A stretch of 64,000 nucleotides of DNA from UBA2033 sp035345875 (GCA_035345875.1 DAORDH010000002.1:62001-126000), one strand, 5' to 3'. Counted from the stretch's first letter, positions 29,091-38,115 are shown. The notes: generated from the letters alone by a model not told the origin. Made by a program: numbers and translations.

Positions 29091-29117
29091 AAAAGCATCG
29101 GAAACGATGCTTTTTTT
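29091..29117 (+). terminator. Rho-independent terminator of the OmpA-family gene
   Basis: AAAAGCATCG (29091-29100), GAAA tetraloop, CGATGCTTTT (29105-29114) within a T run ending at 29117. A GNRA-type loop on a ten-base stem makes it strong. Confidence 0.92.
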
Positions 29118-29142
29118 GTATTTAAAACTCCAAACAAGAAGT

Positions 29143-29312
29143 TTTAATTTAACGTCAGTTCGATCTAACTAAAGATTTAAAAGTTCACCACCGATAGGGA
29201 CGATTATCACCGATAAAAGTGACGATAATTCAAAATTATCCATCGTGTCTTCATCGTTCAGTTATCGGTGTGCATCGGTGGTGAAAAAATCTTAGATCGA
29301 ACTCAAATTAAA
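29143..29312. repeat. R1 element copy a (palindromic intergenic repeat)
   Basis: Nested inverted repeats enclose this segment: TTTAATTT/AAATTAAA at the ends, a perfect 12-base pair AGTTCGATCTAA (29157-29168) / TTAGATCGAACT (29292-29303), and a perfect inner pair TTCACCACCGAT / ATCGGTGGTGAA. Its right 87 bases (29201-29287) match copy f (62251-62337) without gaps at 79 of 87 positions by my count. The outer arm runs over the prfA stop codon (29308). Non-coding; may fold as a long hairpin or be a MITE-like element. Confidence 0.8.
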
Positions 29313-30375
29313 CTGTTTTACTTTCTTGTAATCTTTGGATTCTATCGGCTTGGATCAATTCATTTACCAAATCTTCCATATCCCCATTTAAAATAGCAGA
29401 TAGGTTGTGGCTTGTATAATTAATACGGTGATCCGTTAGACGCTCTTGCGGAAAGTTATAGGTTCTGATTCTCTCGGAGCGATCTCCTGAACCAATCATT
29501 TGTTTTTTAAGTGCATCTGAACTTGCCTTCGCTTCTTCTTCTTGTTTCTCTAAAATACGAGCACGAAGAATACGCATAGCTTTATCTTTGTTTTTTAGCT
29601 GGGACTTTTCATCCTGACAACTAACGACAATACCCGTTGGAATATGAGTGATACGAACAGCAGAGTCCGTTGTGTTCACAGACTGTCCACCGGGACCAGA
29701 AGATCTAAACACATCTACTCTAATTTCATTTTCTTGGATTTTAATTTCTGCTTCTTCTGCTTCAGGTAAAACAGCAACGGTAACAGCACTTGTATGAATT
29801 CTTCCTCCCGCTTCTGTAGTTGGAATTCTTTGAACTCTATGTGCTCCTGGTTCAAATTTAAATAGATCGTAAGCTCTCTCATCTTCAATAGAAAAAATGA
29901 TTTCTTTATATCCACCAAGTCCGGTTGGAGTCATATCGATAATGTCATATTTCATTCGTTTCTTTTCTGCATACTTAGTATACATTCTAAAAAGATCAGC
30001 AGCAAATAAGGCAGCCTCTTCTCCACCTGTTCCGGCTCGAATTTCTACTAAAATATTTTTACCAGAATTTGGATCCGGAGGAAGAAGCATTACTTCCAGT
30101 TCTTGTGTTAGAGCGGATAACAAGGAGTTAGACTCTTCCAACTCTGCTTTGAGCATTCCAATCATTTCACTATCTGTTTCACTTTCAATAAGCGCTTTTG
30201 CATCTTCTAAATTTTTCTCTGTTTTAAAATACTCTTCTATCTTGTTATAAATTGGAGTTAAACGAGAACGCTCTTTAGAAAGTTCTTTTAATTTCTGTGA
30301 ATTTAAATTAGGACTAGAAAGTTCTTCATCTATTTTTATGAATTTCTGCTGAATTTTTAATAATCTATCTTTCAT
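29308..30375 (-). CDS. prfA: Peptide chain release factor 1
   Basis: Class I release factor recognising UAA/UAG. The catalytic GGQ is in RSSGPGGQSVNTTDSAVRITH, and the anticodon-like region (domain 2) and coiled-coil domain 1 are complete; the total of 355 residues is normal. I use ATG 30375 (MKDRLLKIQQKF) because family members begin at this point; the frame extends 14 codons further to 30417, but those residues match nothing in the family. In Leptospira-like and many other genomes prfA sits near a glutamine methyltransferase gene prmC; none is adjacent here. The stop codon lies within the arm of the R1 repeat. Confidence 0.95.
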   Translation of the reverse strand: MKDRLLKIQQKFIKIDEELSSPNLNSQKLKELSKERSRLTPIYNKIEEYFKTEKNLEDAKALIESETDSEMIGMLKAELEESNSLLSALTQELEVMLLPPDPNSGKNILVEIRAGTGGEEAALFAADLFRMYTKYAEKKRMKYDIIDMTPTGLGGYKEIIFSIEDERAYDLFKFEPGAHRVQRIPTTEAGGRIHTSAVTVAVLPEAEEAEIKIQENEIRVDVFRSSGPGGQSVNTTDSAVRITHIPTGIVVSCQDEKSQLKNKDKAMRILRARILEKQEEEAKASSDALKKQMIGSGDRSERIRTYNFPQERLTDHRINYTSHNLSAILNGDMEDLVNELIQADRIQRLQESKTV

Positions 30376-30543
30376 GACGAATGTCTCAACTGTCTCTACA
30401 TGTTTTTTGAAAGCCATCTTAGGAAAAGCTAAATTTTAATAACTACCCAGTTCGAAAGAAAGACTACAACCTAGTGCTTGCTTACCTGCTATCATTGATT
30501 CAGAAAACGATCCTCCTGATAATCGATAAATTTTTATCATTCA

Positions 30544-30586
30544 ATTATCGGTGTCCATCGTCTTTATCGGTGGTAATCCTTAAATT
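30544..30586 (+). repeat. R1 element copy b (right arm only)
   Basis: Three spaced words in ATTATCGGTG, CCATCGTC and TTATCGGTGGTAATC, followed by CTTAAATT, match the right end of the other R1 copies. No clear left arm is present. It lies between prfA and the EcsC gene, within the frame that could be read upstream of the chosen EcsC start. Confidence 0.6.
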
Positions 30587-30671
30587 CCTCTGCTGTTTCG
30601 CCGGAGTGATAACGAGTGCGCAAGTTGAGAATCTAATTTACAAAATTTCCACTCGAACGAAAGTGATTTCA

Positions 30672-31268
30672 ATGGCACAGGACAAATTTACCGAAAGAGC
30701 ATTTGAATTGATCACTGGAGTAGAAGCCTATACTAGTCCTTATGCGGAGACAATAGGAGATCCAGCAGAAATTGCAGAGGAATTAACACAGGCAGCTGCC
30801 TTCAAAACCGCAGCAATCAGTGCAGGACTTTCCTTACCAACAGGACTTTTTAGTATCATAACAATCTTGCCTGAACTCTTTATGATCTATAGAATTCAGG
30901 GTCATCTCATCAAAGACATTGCCTCTCTCTATGGAAAAGAATCTCTTGTGACAAAGGAACTCTTAATCTATTGCATGTTCAAACAAACAAGTCTACATTT
31001 GGTTGAAAGACTTTTAGAAGATGTTGGAACTAAAATTATCATTCGTCCAACCACCATTCGATTCTTAGAATCTCTTTTACAAAAAATTGGAATGAATCTT
31101 TCTAAAAGAATGATTCGATCACAACTTTTAAAATGGCTTCCACTTCTTGGTGCAGCACTCACGGGAGGGTTAACGTATTTAGATACAAAGTATGTAGCAG
31201 CAACTGCCATAGGACTCTTCGCAAAAGATATTTTAATAGAATCCGGTGAATTAAAACAAAGCGAATGA
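30672..31268 (+). CDS. EcsC family protein
   Basis: A protein of about 198 residues matching the EcsC family as I recall it: GDPAEIAEELTQAAAFKTAA followed by a hydrophobic stretch (GLSLPTGLFSIITILPELFM) and a helical C-terminal half with Gly/Ala-rich hydrophobic segments near the end. It is probably membrane-associated; function of the family is unclear. The open frame extends upstream to 30474, but those 66 codons run through an R1 repeat copy and look non-coding; I choose ATG 30672 (MAQDKF), noting no strong ribosome site. The end overlaps the next gene by 4 bases (ATGA). Confidence 0.7.
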   Translation: MAQDKFTERAFELITGVEAYTSPYAETIGDPAEIAEELTQAAAFKTAAISAGLSLPTGLFSIITILPELFMIYRIQGHLIKDIASLYGKESLVTKELLIYCMFKQTSLHLVERLLEDVGTKIIIRPTTIRFLESLLQKIGMNLSKRMIRSQLLKWLPLLGAALTGGLTYLDTKYVAATAIGLFAKDILIESGELKQSE

Positions 31269-32374
31269 AGTATTTACCCTTAATCCTTCTTGCAATTCTA
31301 CTCAACTGCGATGGGAAAAATGAATCTGCCGTCAAAGACATAGATACTCTCATTGAAGATGAGAAATTTTCACAGGCGCAAGATAAAATTAAAAATAAAC
31401 TTGAAACCAAAAGAGCGTCAGACGAAATACTATCGCAAAAAAAACCTATTAATCCTAGAATTATCGAAATGTCCAATGATAGAAATCGAATCGTATGGAC
31501 AGAAGACAAGCAAATTACATTTAGAGATTTAGCGAACCCCCTGAGTAAAAGTTTAACTTTTCCAGATGTCCCTGAGATGGTCAGTGTATCCTCGGAGGCT
31601 GAGTATGCGATTGTTCTATTTAAACTCCCAAATGGAGCTGGATGTCGTATGGTCAATGTTTCTCTAATTGAACCAAAGCCTTCTTATTTATCAGATACAT
31701 ATGTTTCATGTAAAAATAGAACTGCTATATCATCTGACGGTTCTAGTATTTATTATTTCATCAATGAAAATTTATATGAAGAAAGTTTAAAGGATCCCAA
31801 AAAACCTAAATTACTAGTCCCAAAGGAAAAATTTGATTCAACCTATCCAAATATTAAAAATAGAACTCATATTTTTTCCATTGCAAAAACCTTTCTAATC
31901 TTTTTTGGAAATGCGGGTGTCTATAATCTATATTGGTTCAACCCAAAAGACAACAGCATAACAAAATTAGCCACAGAAATTGTTACACCAAAGCTTTATT
32001 ACGGAAATGGGAAAAATGCCTTTGTCTTATCGGGCGTTGTAGGATCTCTCACACTTCGTGAAATCAAATACACAGCCTATGGAGAGCCAAACATAGGAAA
32101 AGGCTTTCCAATAACTTACAATGAAATCAATCCCTTTCCAACTACGAAAGCGAACGAATTTATTTCAGGAAAGTCAGGTAGCATCTACAGATGGGGACCA
32201 AATGTTTCTAAAAAATTGTATCCGATCTTAGCAGAAAAATTCTGGGTAGTAGCAAGAGATTTTATACTTTATGAAAACAATTCGCAAGAACTGATACTTA
32301 CTAGCACAGAGTTTTCTCCAGAGGAATGGAAGTTATTAGAACTATATAAACAAGTGAAACAGAAAAACAAATAG
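31265..32374 (+). CDS. Hypothetical lipoprotein, 369 residues
   Basis: A lipoprotein signal with lipobox AILLNC (Cys15, Asn at -1). The mature part has a short charged helix (DIDTLIEDEKFSQAQDKIKNKL) and then blade-like beta segments (ISSDGSSIYYF, NRIVWTEDKQITF, FISGKSGSIYRWGPN) that suggest a beta-propeller, although no family is recognised. The ATG overlaps the EcsC stop (ATGA), so the two are made together; an envelope function for the pair is inferred. A terminator follows 42 bases after the stop. Confidence 0.65.
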   Translation: MKYLPLILLAILLNCDGKNESAVKDIDTLIEDEKFSQAQDKIKNKLETKRASDEILSQKKPINPRIIEMSNDRNRIVWTEDKQITFRDLANPLSKSLTFPDVPEMVSVSSEAEYAIVLFKLPNGAGCRMVNVSLIEPKPSYLSDTYVSCKNRTAISSDGSSIYYFINENLYEESLKDPKKPKLLVPKEKFDSTYPNIKNRTHIFSIAKTFLIFFGNAGVYNLYWFNPKDNSITKLATEIVTPKLYYGNGKNAFVLSGVVGSLTLREIKYTAYGEPNIGKGFPITYNEINPFPTTKANEFISGKSGSIYRWGPNVSKKLYPILAEKFWVVARDFILYENNSQELILTSTEFSPEEWKLLELYKQVKQKNK

Positions 32375-32416
32375 TATGTACAGATTGAAAATCTTGTGAT
32401 TTAGAATGGATCTTTG

Positions 32417-32452
32417 GCTATTTGGGTTTTCTAATCACCTAAATAGCTTTTT
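32417..32452 (+). terminator. Rho-independent terminator of the EcsC-lipoprotein operon
   Basis: GCTATTTGGGT (32417-32427) pairs with ACCTAAATAGC (32437-32447) with one G-U pair, 9-base loop, then five T residues. Confidence 0.85.
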
Positions 32453-32516
32453 GAAAAACAGTAGAAAATTCTTTAGATTGGATCAAAACCCTAATCTGAG
32501 AAATGACAGAATAAAA

Positions 32517-32744
32517 TTAAGCTGCCTTCTCAATTAATTCTCTATAAATTGAACAGGAGGAATAGGTCTCAGATAAACAACATCCTTCCAACCTTTCCAT
32601 ATCCTCGGGAAATAATATTTTCTTAGCACTTGGACAGGATTTAATATTTTTTAGATAATAAGGACAGTGGATGTTTAATTCTTTCTGGGAAATTATTTCA
32701 GTCATGTTTAAATTAAAATTTTTCTTTTTAAAATTGTCAAGCAT
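32517..32744 (-). CDS. Small cysteine-rich protein, 75 residues
   Basis: Not recognised. Five Cys residues lie in NIHCPYYLKNIKSCPS, LEGCCLSE and SSCSIY, a spacing (C-x9-C, then CC-x6-C) that could bind zinc or an iron-sulfur cluster. The ATG directly follows the TAG stop of the nitrilase-fold gene; an alternative start at Met14 (32705) would keep all Cys. It is the last gene of the seven-gene minus-strand run, so it may be a small partner of those enzymes. Its end faces the terminator of the convergent operon. Confidence 0.6.
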   Translation of the reverse strand: MLDNFKKKNFNLNMTEIISQKELNIHCPYYLKNIKSCPSAKKILFPEDMERLEGCCLSETYSSCSIYRELIEKAA

Positions 32745-33866
32745 CTAAAACCAAACATTTAGGATTGCAGGACTTTTATTGTCGATACCCTCAGTTGCAA
32801 CATAGCGAATCAAAGCAGACGTTTCTCCCTCTAAAATCATATCAAAGAATTTTCCAAGCAATACAATTTGCATAGTGATTTTATTACTGAGAGAATTTCT
32901 CGTTTTATCAAAAACATTGTATTTTCTCCAAAGCTCCGCCTGAGTCAAACCAAGATCAGGTTCTTTTGCTCCGTTGATATCCTCTAATTTCCAGTCTAGG
33001 CTATCTCCTTGTAAGATCGCGGCAATTACTAACACTATCTCTGTATCCTTTCCAGTTTCGCCATAGATGGAATTATAAAGCGAATCATTTGAAAATAAAA
33101 TTAATATATTCTTATATTTTAGATTACCCATTTCCGCTTTACGGGGAATAGAGATTTGACCTTCTGATACCGCAAGTTGCTTTTTAATTCCAATTTGATC
33201 ATAGATCTTTCCGTCCGGTAAAAAAATAAAACTCGCATTTTGTAATTTTCCATTTTTTAATTGAATTGTGTTCTTTGTTTTATCAATTTCTGGTTCAGGT
33301 AGAAGAATAGATCCTGCAAGAATTGTAACGTTATAGACAGAGGAAAGTCGCTTAAAAGTTTCTACATAACTATTTCTCATCTCCTCTGATTTCATTTTGA
33401 AAACAAGTTCGGTTTGAGAGTCATGCGTTTTAGTAAAAGAAGTGCCAATATAAGAAAGTAGATTGCTAAATGCCATTTCGGTAAAAGCAATTGTTAAACT
33501 ACTAGAAGAGTATACTGATGATTTTTCGCCTAGCAGAACAAGTCCAGTTCCGATGTGTTCCGGAAAAGCAACTATCGTATTCTCATTTAAAAAACCTCTT
33601 TTCTTTGCAGTATGAAGATAAGAGTCTATTTTATCATAAAATCTTTCTTCGCTTGAATAATCCATTGGATTTATAATAGGTTGAATTCCTACAATGTTTC
33701 CGTTGTTCCGATCATATCCTAAACTTCTAATAATTAGTGGAGGAATGGAAGAGGATAGGCTCTCATATTCAGATTCATTTATCTGTCTTCCTCCTTGTGA
33801 CCAAGCAAAATAAAAACTAACAATCGCAAATGAAAAAAATAAAATATAACGAAACAAACGATTCAT
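32745..33866 (-). CDS. Nitrilase-superfamily (C-N hydrolase) protein lacking the catalytic Cys
   Basis: A 373-residue protein with an N-terminal signal/anchor (MNRLFRYILFFSFAIVSFYFAW) and a nitrilase-like domain. The catalytic Glu is visible in VAFPEHIG (Glu103), and the Lys region in PDGKIYDQIGIKKQ (228-229). Where the family has its Cys (xxICYD), this protein reads ILILFSNDS, placing Ser259 at the nucleophile position. It may therefore be inactive, use Ser, or act as a binding protein on the outer side of the membrane. The start overlaps the Nudix gene's stop by 4 bases. Assignment rests on my alignment by eye. Confidence 0.65.
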   Translation of the reverse strand: MNRLFRYILFFSFAIVSFYFAWSQGGRQINESEYESLSSSIPPLIIRSLGYDRNNGNIVGIQPIINPMDYSSEERFYDKIDSYLHTAKKRGFLNENTIVAFPEHIGTGLVLLGEKSSVYSSSSLTIAFTEMAFSNLLSYIGTSFTKTHDSQTELVFKMKSEEMRNSYVETFKRLSSVYNVTILAGSILLPEPEIDKTKNTIQLKNGKLQNASFIFLPDGKIYDQIGIKKQLAVSEGQISIPRKAEMGNLKYKNILILFSNDSLYNSIYGETGKDTEIVLVIAAILQGDSLDWKLEDINGAKEPDLGLTQAELWRKYNVFDKTRNSLSNKITMQIVLLGKFFDMILEGETSALIRYVATEGIDNKSPAILNVWF

Positions 33867-34285
33867 GCAAATTCCTTTAGATATAATTTAACAGCATCTA
33901 ACATATACTCAGAAAACAACTCATCTGGTTGATAGGTTTTAACATCTACCCACTTAAAAAAATCATGTTCATCTGAAATAGATATCTCACCAGAACGATA
34001 GACTCCCGAGTATCCGACTATCACACAAGGATGATTTCCATCATTTACTAAATGTTTATGAACTAAGATTGGCTTTGGAGAAATGTCGACCTGAAACTCA
34101 GAACCAAGTTCCTCCTCTAGTTCCCTTTTAAGAGAATCCATCCAGTCTCCAAAAAACTCATCTTGATTCATTCGTCCACCAGGAAGATCTCCCGCTCCTG
34201 ACTTTTTATCTTTCATAACGAGAAGCAAATCGTCCTTTCTAATAAAAACCTTTTGGGTAATTTGAAACAACCCATGTTTACTCAT
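33863..34285 (-). CDS. Nudix hydrolase
   Basis: A protein of about 140 residues with a Nudix box: GGRMNQDEFFGD, then SLKRELEEELG. The GxxxxxE, REL and EEL parts are present, but the spacer between the first Glu and REL is ten residues instead of seven, a three-residue insertion. The family cleaves nucleoside diphosphates linked to another moiety using Mg2+. I use ATG 34285 because it gives the ATGA overlap with the upstream stop seen elsewhere in this operon; a longer frame to 34300 exists. The substrate may be a nucleotide-linked compound made or used by the neighbouring dehydrogenase-type proteins (inference). Confidence 0.85.
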   Translation of the reverse strand: MSKHGLFQITQKVFIRKDDLLLVMKDKKSGAGDLPGGRMNQDEFFGDWMDSLKRELEEELGSEFQVDISPKPILVHKHLVNDGNHPCVIVGYSGVYRSGEISISDEHDFFKWVDVKTYQPDELFSEYMLDAVKLYLKEFA

Positions 34286-36711
34286 AATGTATTTCCCCAT
34301 TCATCAATTTGATGATCCACTGCATATAGATTTGGTTCAGGAAGAATTCCCTTTTTATATTGGTCTACCATACCTAGACTAACGCTTGTTAGCTGCGAAA
34401 TGATTCTATCCATAGTTTCTGTAGGAACTCCATAAAATAGAAAATTTATAGGACTTAAGTCTCCCAATAAATACAATGTCTTTGTAATTTCCAAAGAATT
34501 TTTTTGAAATGAAATAAATACTTTTGTTCCTTGGACTGTATCCGTTTGTGGATCGATGATTTTATCAAATACAATTCGAACTGGAATTCCATCAATAGAA
34601 GGAGATTCCATGGTAGAAATTTCATATAGGTATTCAGATAAGTCCGTAAATTCAACCGTTTTTGTAGAACCTGAAGCAAAGATTAGCCTTTCTTTCGTTC
34701 CTTGTAAAATGATTTTAGAAAGAAATTCTCTTTTAAAAATCGAAGCACCGATTACTCCAATAAATAATTCTAGTGATAGAAATATTTCATCCGGAATTTC
34801 CTGAAGAGCTTTATAATTTTCCTTTGTTACTTGCGGATAACGAATGTCTACCCCGATGAGTTCTTTGTTGGTATCATGTAGTCTTCCTTCTTTCATATAT
34901 TTAGTGAGAAAACTACCGATATTTCCCATAGCTCCCAAAATTATGGTTTTTTTAGAGGATAAAACCATGCCCTGTCCATGTAAAATTGATTCGATAGCAC
35001 TCAAGATAGAATGAGCTACTTCTTTTGACTCTTCCACTACTTTGTTTTTAGAAATAGCAATCGAATAAGCAATATGATTTAACTTCCCAAATTTTTCTTT
35101 TACAAATGCTAATTTATCATAACCGTTTCTTGTATGCTCTACACTTCCGACTAAATTCTCTTTCAGAAGATCTCTAAATGATTCTACTTTGGGAATGTCT
35201 GTAATTTGATAGGAATTATAAACATCTTTTGTCAATTTTTCCGATAGAGCATATTCATTTAAAAGAGGAGAAAGATATCCGCCATCTTCTATGATTAAAA
35301 CCTTTTTCCCCTCTTGAATCGATTTATTTAAAAATAACAAAAAGAAATAGCAAGAAAGATACTTCATAGCTTCAAAGAATCCAAGTTTCTTTTCTTGCAA
35401 TGTTTTCTGCAAATTTACATGAGAACTAATGTCTGTATAATATTTAGCTGGTGTGAAATATTCTTTGTTGGTTTCTGTGAGATGACGAGTTAAACCTGCC
35501 ATAAAAAAATTCTTATCTGAAATATCCAATAGAACATCTAAATACTTAGAAGGAATCACTCCAGCGTATTTAACAAATATAACATCTAACGCATCTACTT
35601 TCAGTTTACGAAGTGCATCAATCACTGCAATGATTTCTGAAGTTATATGGTGAATTAAAAAGATACGAATATTTGAAAAATCTTTTCCGTGTTGACTTGT
35701 ATCTGTTAATTTTTCTAGAAGTGGCATTCGTTTTAAATAATAATCAAGTGAGAAATCTTTTTTCTCTAAACCCAAACTAAAATTTAAAACACGACTTAGT
35801 CTTGTAAGATATAGATTCACAAACGTCAGTCCTAACTCCAAACGAATGGTTTCTCCTTCTTGTAAAAGTCTACAAACTGATTCATCCTCAAGACTTAAAA
35901 AGATTTTTTTAAAAATTAAAACTTGGTCTTCTTTTGTAATATCCTGAACTAATTCAGAAAAATCTCTATTCCAGTAAAAATTAATCTGGTCTACTTTTTC
36001 CAAATGAGTTTTATGAAGCTGTTCAAATAAAGAACTATAAGGAGTATTTTCTTCTGAATAAGCAACTAAACCCTTATTGCTTGCTGTTAAGATTTTATCG
36101 CTGATAGATTCAGAAAGTTTAGTAGTTCCTGCAATATAAACCCTTGCATCCAAATCATCAACGGGTGTTCCTTTTCCTGGCGGAATAGATAATACATCAG
36201 AAAAAGTTTCAATGGAAAGACGCATAAAAAACTTACCCGTATAACGACTATTAGCCACTCTTTCTAAAACAAAAAGTAAATTCTTTTTAGAAGAAGGAAG
36301 TTCCAAGGGAAAAAGCAAGGGAGAAGATACCACTTCTCTCGGATCTTCTCCATAAAATTCGGGATGAATCCTCTTTGCCCATTTTGGTCTTTGAAACGTT
36401 CCGAATATAGTTCTTAAGTGGGAATGAAATTCATCTATATGAAAAATAATGTCATCTAACTCACCCGACTTCGCATAGACCTGAATGGCTACAATCTGCA
36501 TTTGAAGAAGTTCAGGATTGATATTTGGATTTATCTTATACGAAAAAGATATATCACTAAACTGAGTTTCCATGTGATCTAGAATTTGATCGCCTAGAAT
36601 ACGAGCTAGAACAGAAAGCCCGGTAAAAAGCCTGAGTTCTTCTAAATGTATTTTCCAACATTTATCATCTTCAATCAGTGGGAAGCCTAAAGATGTATCG
36701 ATAGTTCTCAT
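34282..36711 (-). CDS. 809-residue protein with S-adenosylhomocysteine-hydrolase-like NAD-binding domain
   Basis: The first ~390 residues match nothing I know. Residues about 400-640 carry words that follow adenosylhomocysteinase in order: VLIIEDGGYLSPLL (471-484; compare DDGgdl), GSVEHTRNGYDKL (522-534; compare EeTttGv.rl), VVEESKEVAHSIL near 558-570 and the nucleotide-binding loop ILGAMGNIGSFL (591-602). Residues to 809 form a further alpha/beta region. It is far longer than true SahH (about 430-480), and the SahH catalytic set is not evident in the N-terminal part. An NAD-dependent enzyme acting on an unknown substrate is the best inference. It overlaps the MDR gene upstream and the Nudix gene downstream by 4 bases each. 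Confidence 0.65.
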   Translation of the reverse strand: MRTIDTSLGFPLIEDDKCWKIHLEELRLFTGLSVLARILGDQILDHMETQFSDISFSYKINPNINPELLQMQIVAIQVYAKSGELDDIIFHIDEFHSHLRTIFGTFQRPKWAKRIHPEFYGEDPREVVSSPLLFPLELPSSKKNLLFVLERVANSRYTGKFFMRLSIETFSDVLSIPPGKGTPVDDLDARVYIAGTTKLSESISDKILTASNKGLVAYSEENTPYSSLFEQLHKTHLEKVDQINFYWNRDFSELVQDITKEDQVLIFKKIFLSLEDESVCRLLQEGETIRLELGLTFVNLYLTRLSRVLNFSLGLEKKDFSLDYYLKRMPLLEKLTDTSQHGKDFSNIRIFLIHHITSEIIAVIDALRKLKVDALDVIFVKYAGVIPSKYLDVLLDISDKNFFMAGLTRHLTETNKEYFTPAKYYTDISSHVNLQKTLQEKKLGFFEAMKYLSCYFFLLFLNKSIQEGKKVLIIEDGGYLSPLLNEYALSEKLTKDVYNSYQITDIPKVESFRDLLKENLVGSVEHTRNGYDKLAFVKEKFGKLNHIAYSIAISKNKVVEESKEVAHSILSAIESILHGQGMVLSSKKTIILGAMGNIGSFLTKYMKEGRLHDTNKELIGVDIRYPQVTKENYKALQEIPDEIFLSLELFIGVIGASIFKREFLSKIILQGTKERLIFASGSTKTVEFTDLSEYLYEISTMESPSIDGIPVRIVFDKIIDPQTDTVQGTKVFISFQKNSLEITKTLYLLGDLSPINFLFYGVPTETMDRIISQLTSVSLGMVDQYKKGILPEPNLYAVDHQIDEWGNTL

Positions 36712-38111
36712 AGATGCTCAACTATCACTTTAATAGCACTAGAATCTTTCGCCTTTACAAAAGCTTCATTCATTTTATCTGCACTGTAAACATGGCTAAT
36801 CATATTCTCAGAAAGACTTTCTGCTAACGCTTGATTTTCTTCTAAAAGTCGAATCGCCAAATGGAAATCTCCACAACGAGACGTTCGAATGGCTCCTCCT
36901 TCGTTTACAAAACTAAGAAGTGGATTATTTTGATTTTCCCCTTTGAATAAAATAGCACCTCGAGGTCGAATCAGAGAGTTTTCATGAGAAGAATTGGGAC
37001 GAATCATCAAATCAATTTCTTCTTTAGAAGTTGCAATTCCTAGATCAAATCTTGGAACCAAGTGAGCAAATTCTTCTGATGCTAGAATCTCTTCTGCTTG
37101 TTTCGGATTTGTTTGATACAATTTAAATTTTTTAGAATCAAGCGAGATTGGACTTATTGAATAAATTCTTTCATTCTTTCGATCTTCTTTTTCCCATTTG
37201 AAATTGAGATTTTCATTGCTAAAAGGTAAGATAGAGAGTTCATCTACTACAAGTTCTGTTAATTTTTTAAAACCACACATTTCAAGACCGTTAGTTGACT
37301 TAAGGTGGACTTCCCTTTTAGCAAAACGAAGAGCAGATAAAAACCCACTCTCTGTGCTAGTCGTATCATACACAATATCAAATGATTTATAGAGAGATTC
37401 TAAAGAGACTTCTTTTAGATTTATACCCTGATCTGCTCCTAGTTTTTTAGCTAAAATTAAAAGCTCTTCATGTCTAGCAAGCGCAGTAATAGAAAAATCA
37501 ATTTGATAACTTTCTTTATAGGCTTTAAGTGCTGCAATCAGTAAACTACCTAATCTTCTAGGTCCAAGAACTGCTACTCTATCCCCTTTCTTAGGAGGTG
37601 ACGCAATCACTGCTTGAAGACCAGCTGCAAAAGGCTCAATTAAAACAGCTGTTTTGTCAGAGATCTTTTTATAAGGAACTATCGCATTCTGAGGAGCAAG
37701 AATATAAGGTCCAAATCCACCTGGGAGTCGATCAATTCCCAAAACAAGTCTAGTTGGACTGTGAGTTGGAATTCCAGCTATACAAAATTCATCTTGCACT
37801 GCATCTCCACGAGCCGCAGGAGTGTCATTGATTTCTACTACATAATGATCTTTTCCATCTAAAGTTTCTGCCACTAATTCATGACCAGTAATCTGTGGAA
37901 GTGGAAATGGCAGGAAACGTCTAGCGATATCAGTGGAGCAAACACCACAAAGTTTTGTCTTGAGCAATTCATACCCCTGTCCTAGCTTGAGATAAGCCTT
38001 TCCATTTCGTTTAATTTCCCAACCAGAAGATTTATCTCCCGTGTATTCATATTCCGATTCTATAAATTGGTCGTCAGCTGTATATTCGAGTGAATTGAAT
38101 TTTATGTGCAT
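36708..38111 (-). CDS. Zinc-type medium-chain dehydrogenase (MDR) family protein
   Basis: A 467-residue MDR-type oxidoreductase. Catalytic-zinc ligands are visible: Cys58 in LCGVCSTD, His77 and Glu78 in ITGHELV, and Glu159 in LIEPFAAG. The lobe with four structural-zinc Cys residues is not seen. The Rossmann loop is altered to VLGPRRLGS (181-189) instead of GxGxxG, and about 100 residues are inserted in the later part compared with usual 340-370 residue members. ATG 38111 is preceded by AGGTGAT. It starts 4 bases after the rhomboid stop and overlaps the SahH-like gene by 4 bases, so the two dehydrogenase-type proteins are probably made in equal amounts and may form a complex. Confidence 0.8.
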   Translation of the reverse strand: MHIKFNSLEYTADDQFIESEYEYTGDKSSGWEIKRNGKAYLKLGQGYELLKTKLCGVCSTDIARRFLPFPLPQITGHELVAETLDGKDHYVVEINDTPAARGDAVQDEFCIAGIPTHSPTRLVLGIDRLPGGFGPYILAPQNAIVPYKKISDKTAVLIEPFAAGLQAVIASPPKKGDRVAVLGPRRLGSLLIAALKAYKESYQIDFSITALARHEELLILAKKLGADQGINLKEVSLESLYKSFDIVYDTTSTESGFLSALRFAKREVHLKSTNGLEMCGFKKLTELVVDELSILPFSNENLNFKWEKEDRKNERIYSISPISLDSKKFKLYQTNPKQAEEILASEEFAHLVPRFDLGIATSKEEIDLMIRPNSSHENSLIRPRGAILFKGENQNNPLLSFVNEGGAIRTSRCGDFHLAIRLLEENQALAESLSENMISHVYSADKMNEAFVKAKDSSAIKVIVEHL

Positions 38112-38115
38112 TGTA

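Noticed and set aside
30474..30671. Upstream extension of the EcsC protein (66 residues)
   Set aside because: It translates an R1 repeat copy and spacer, and the family-like sequence starts near MAQDKF.
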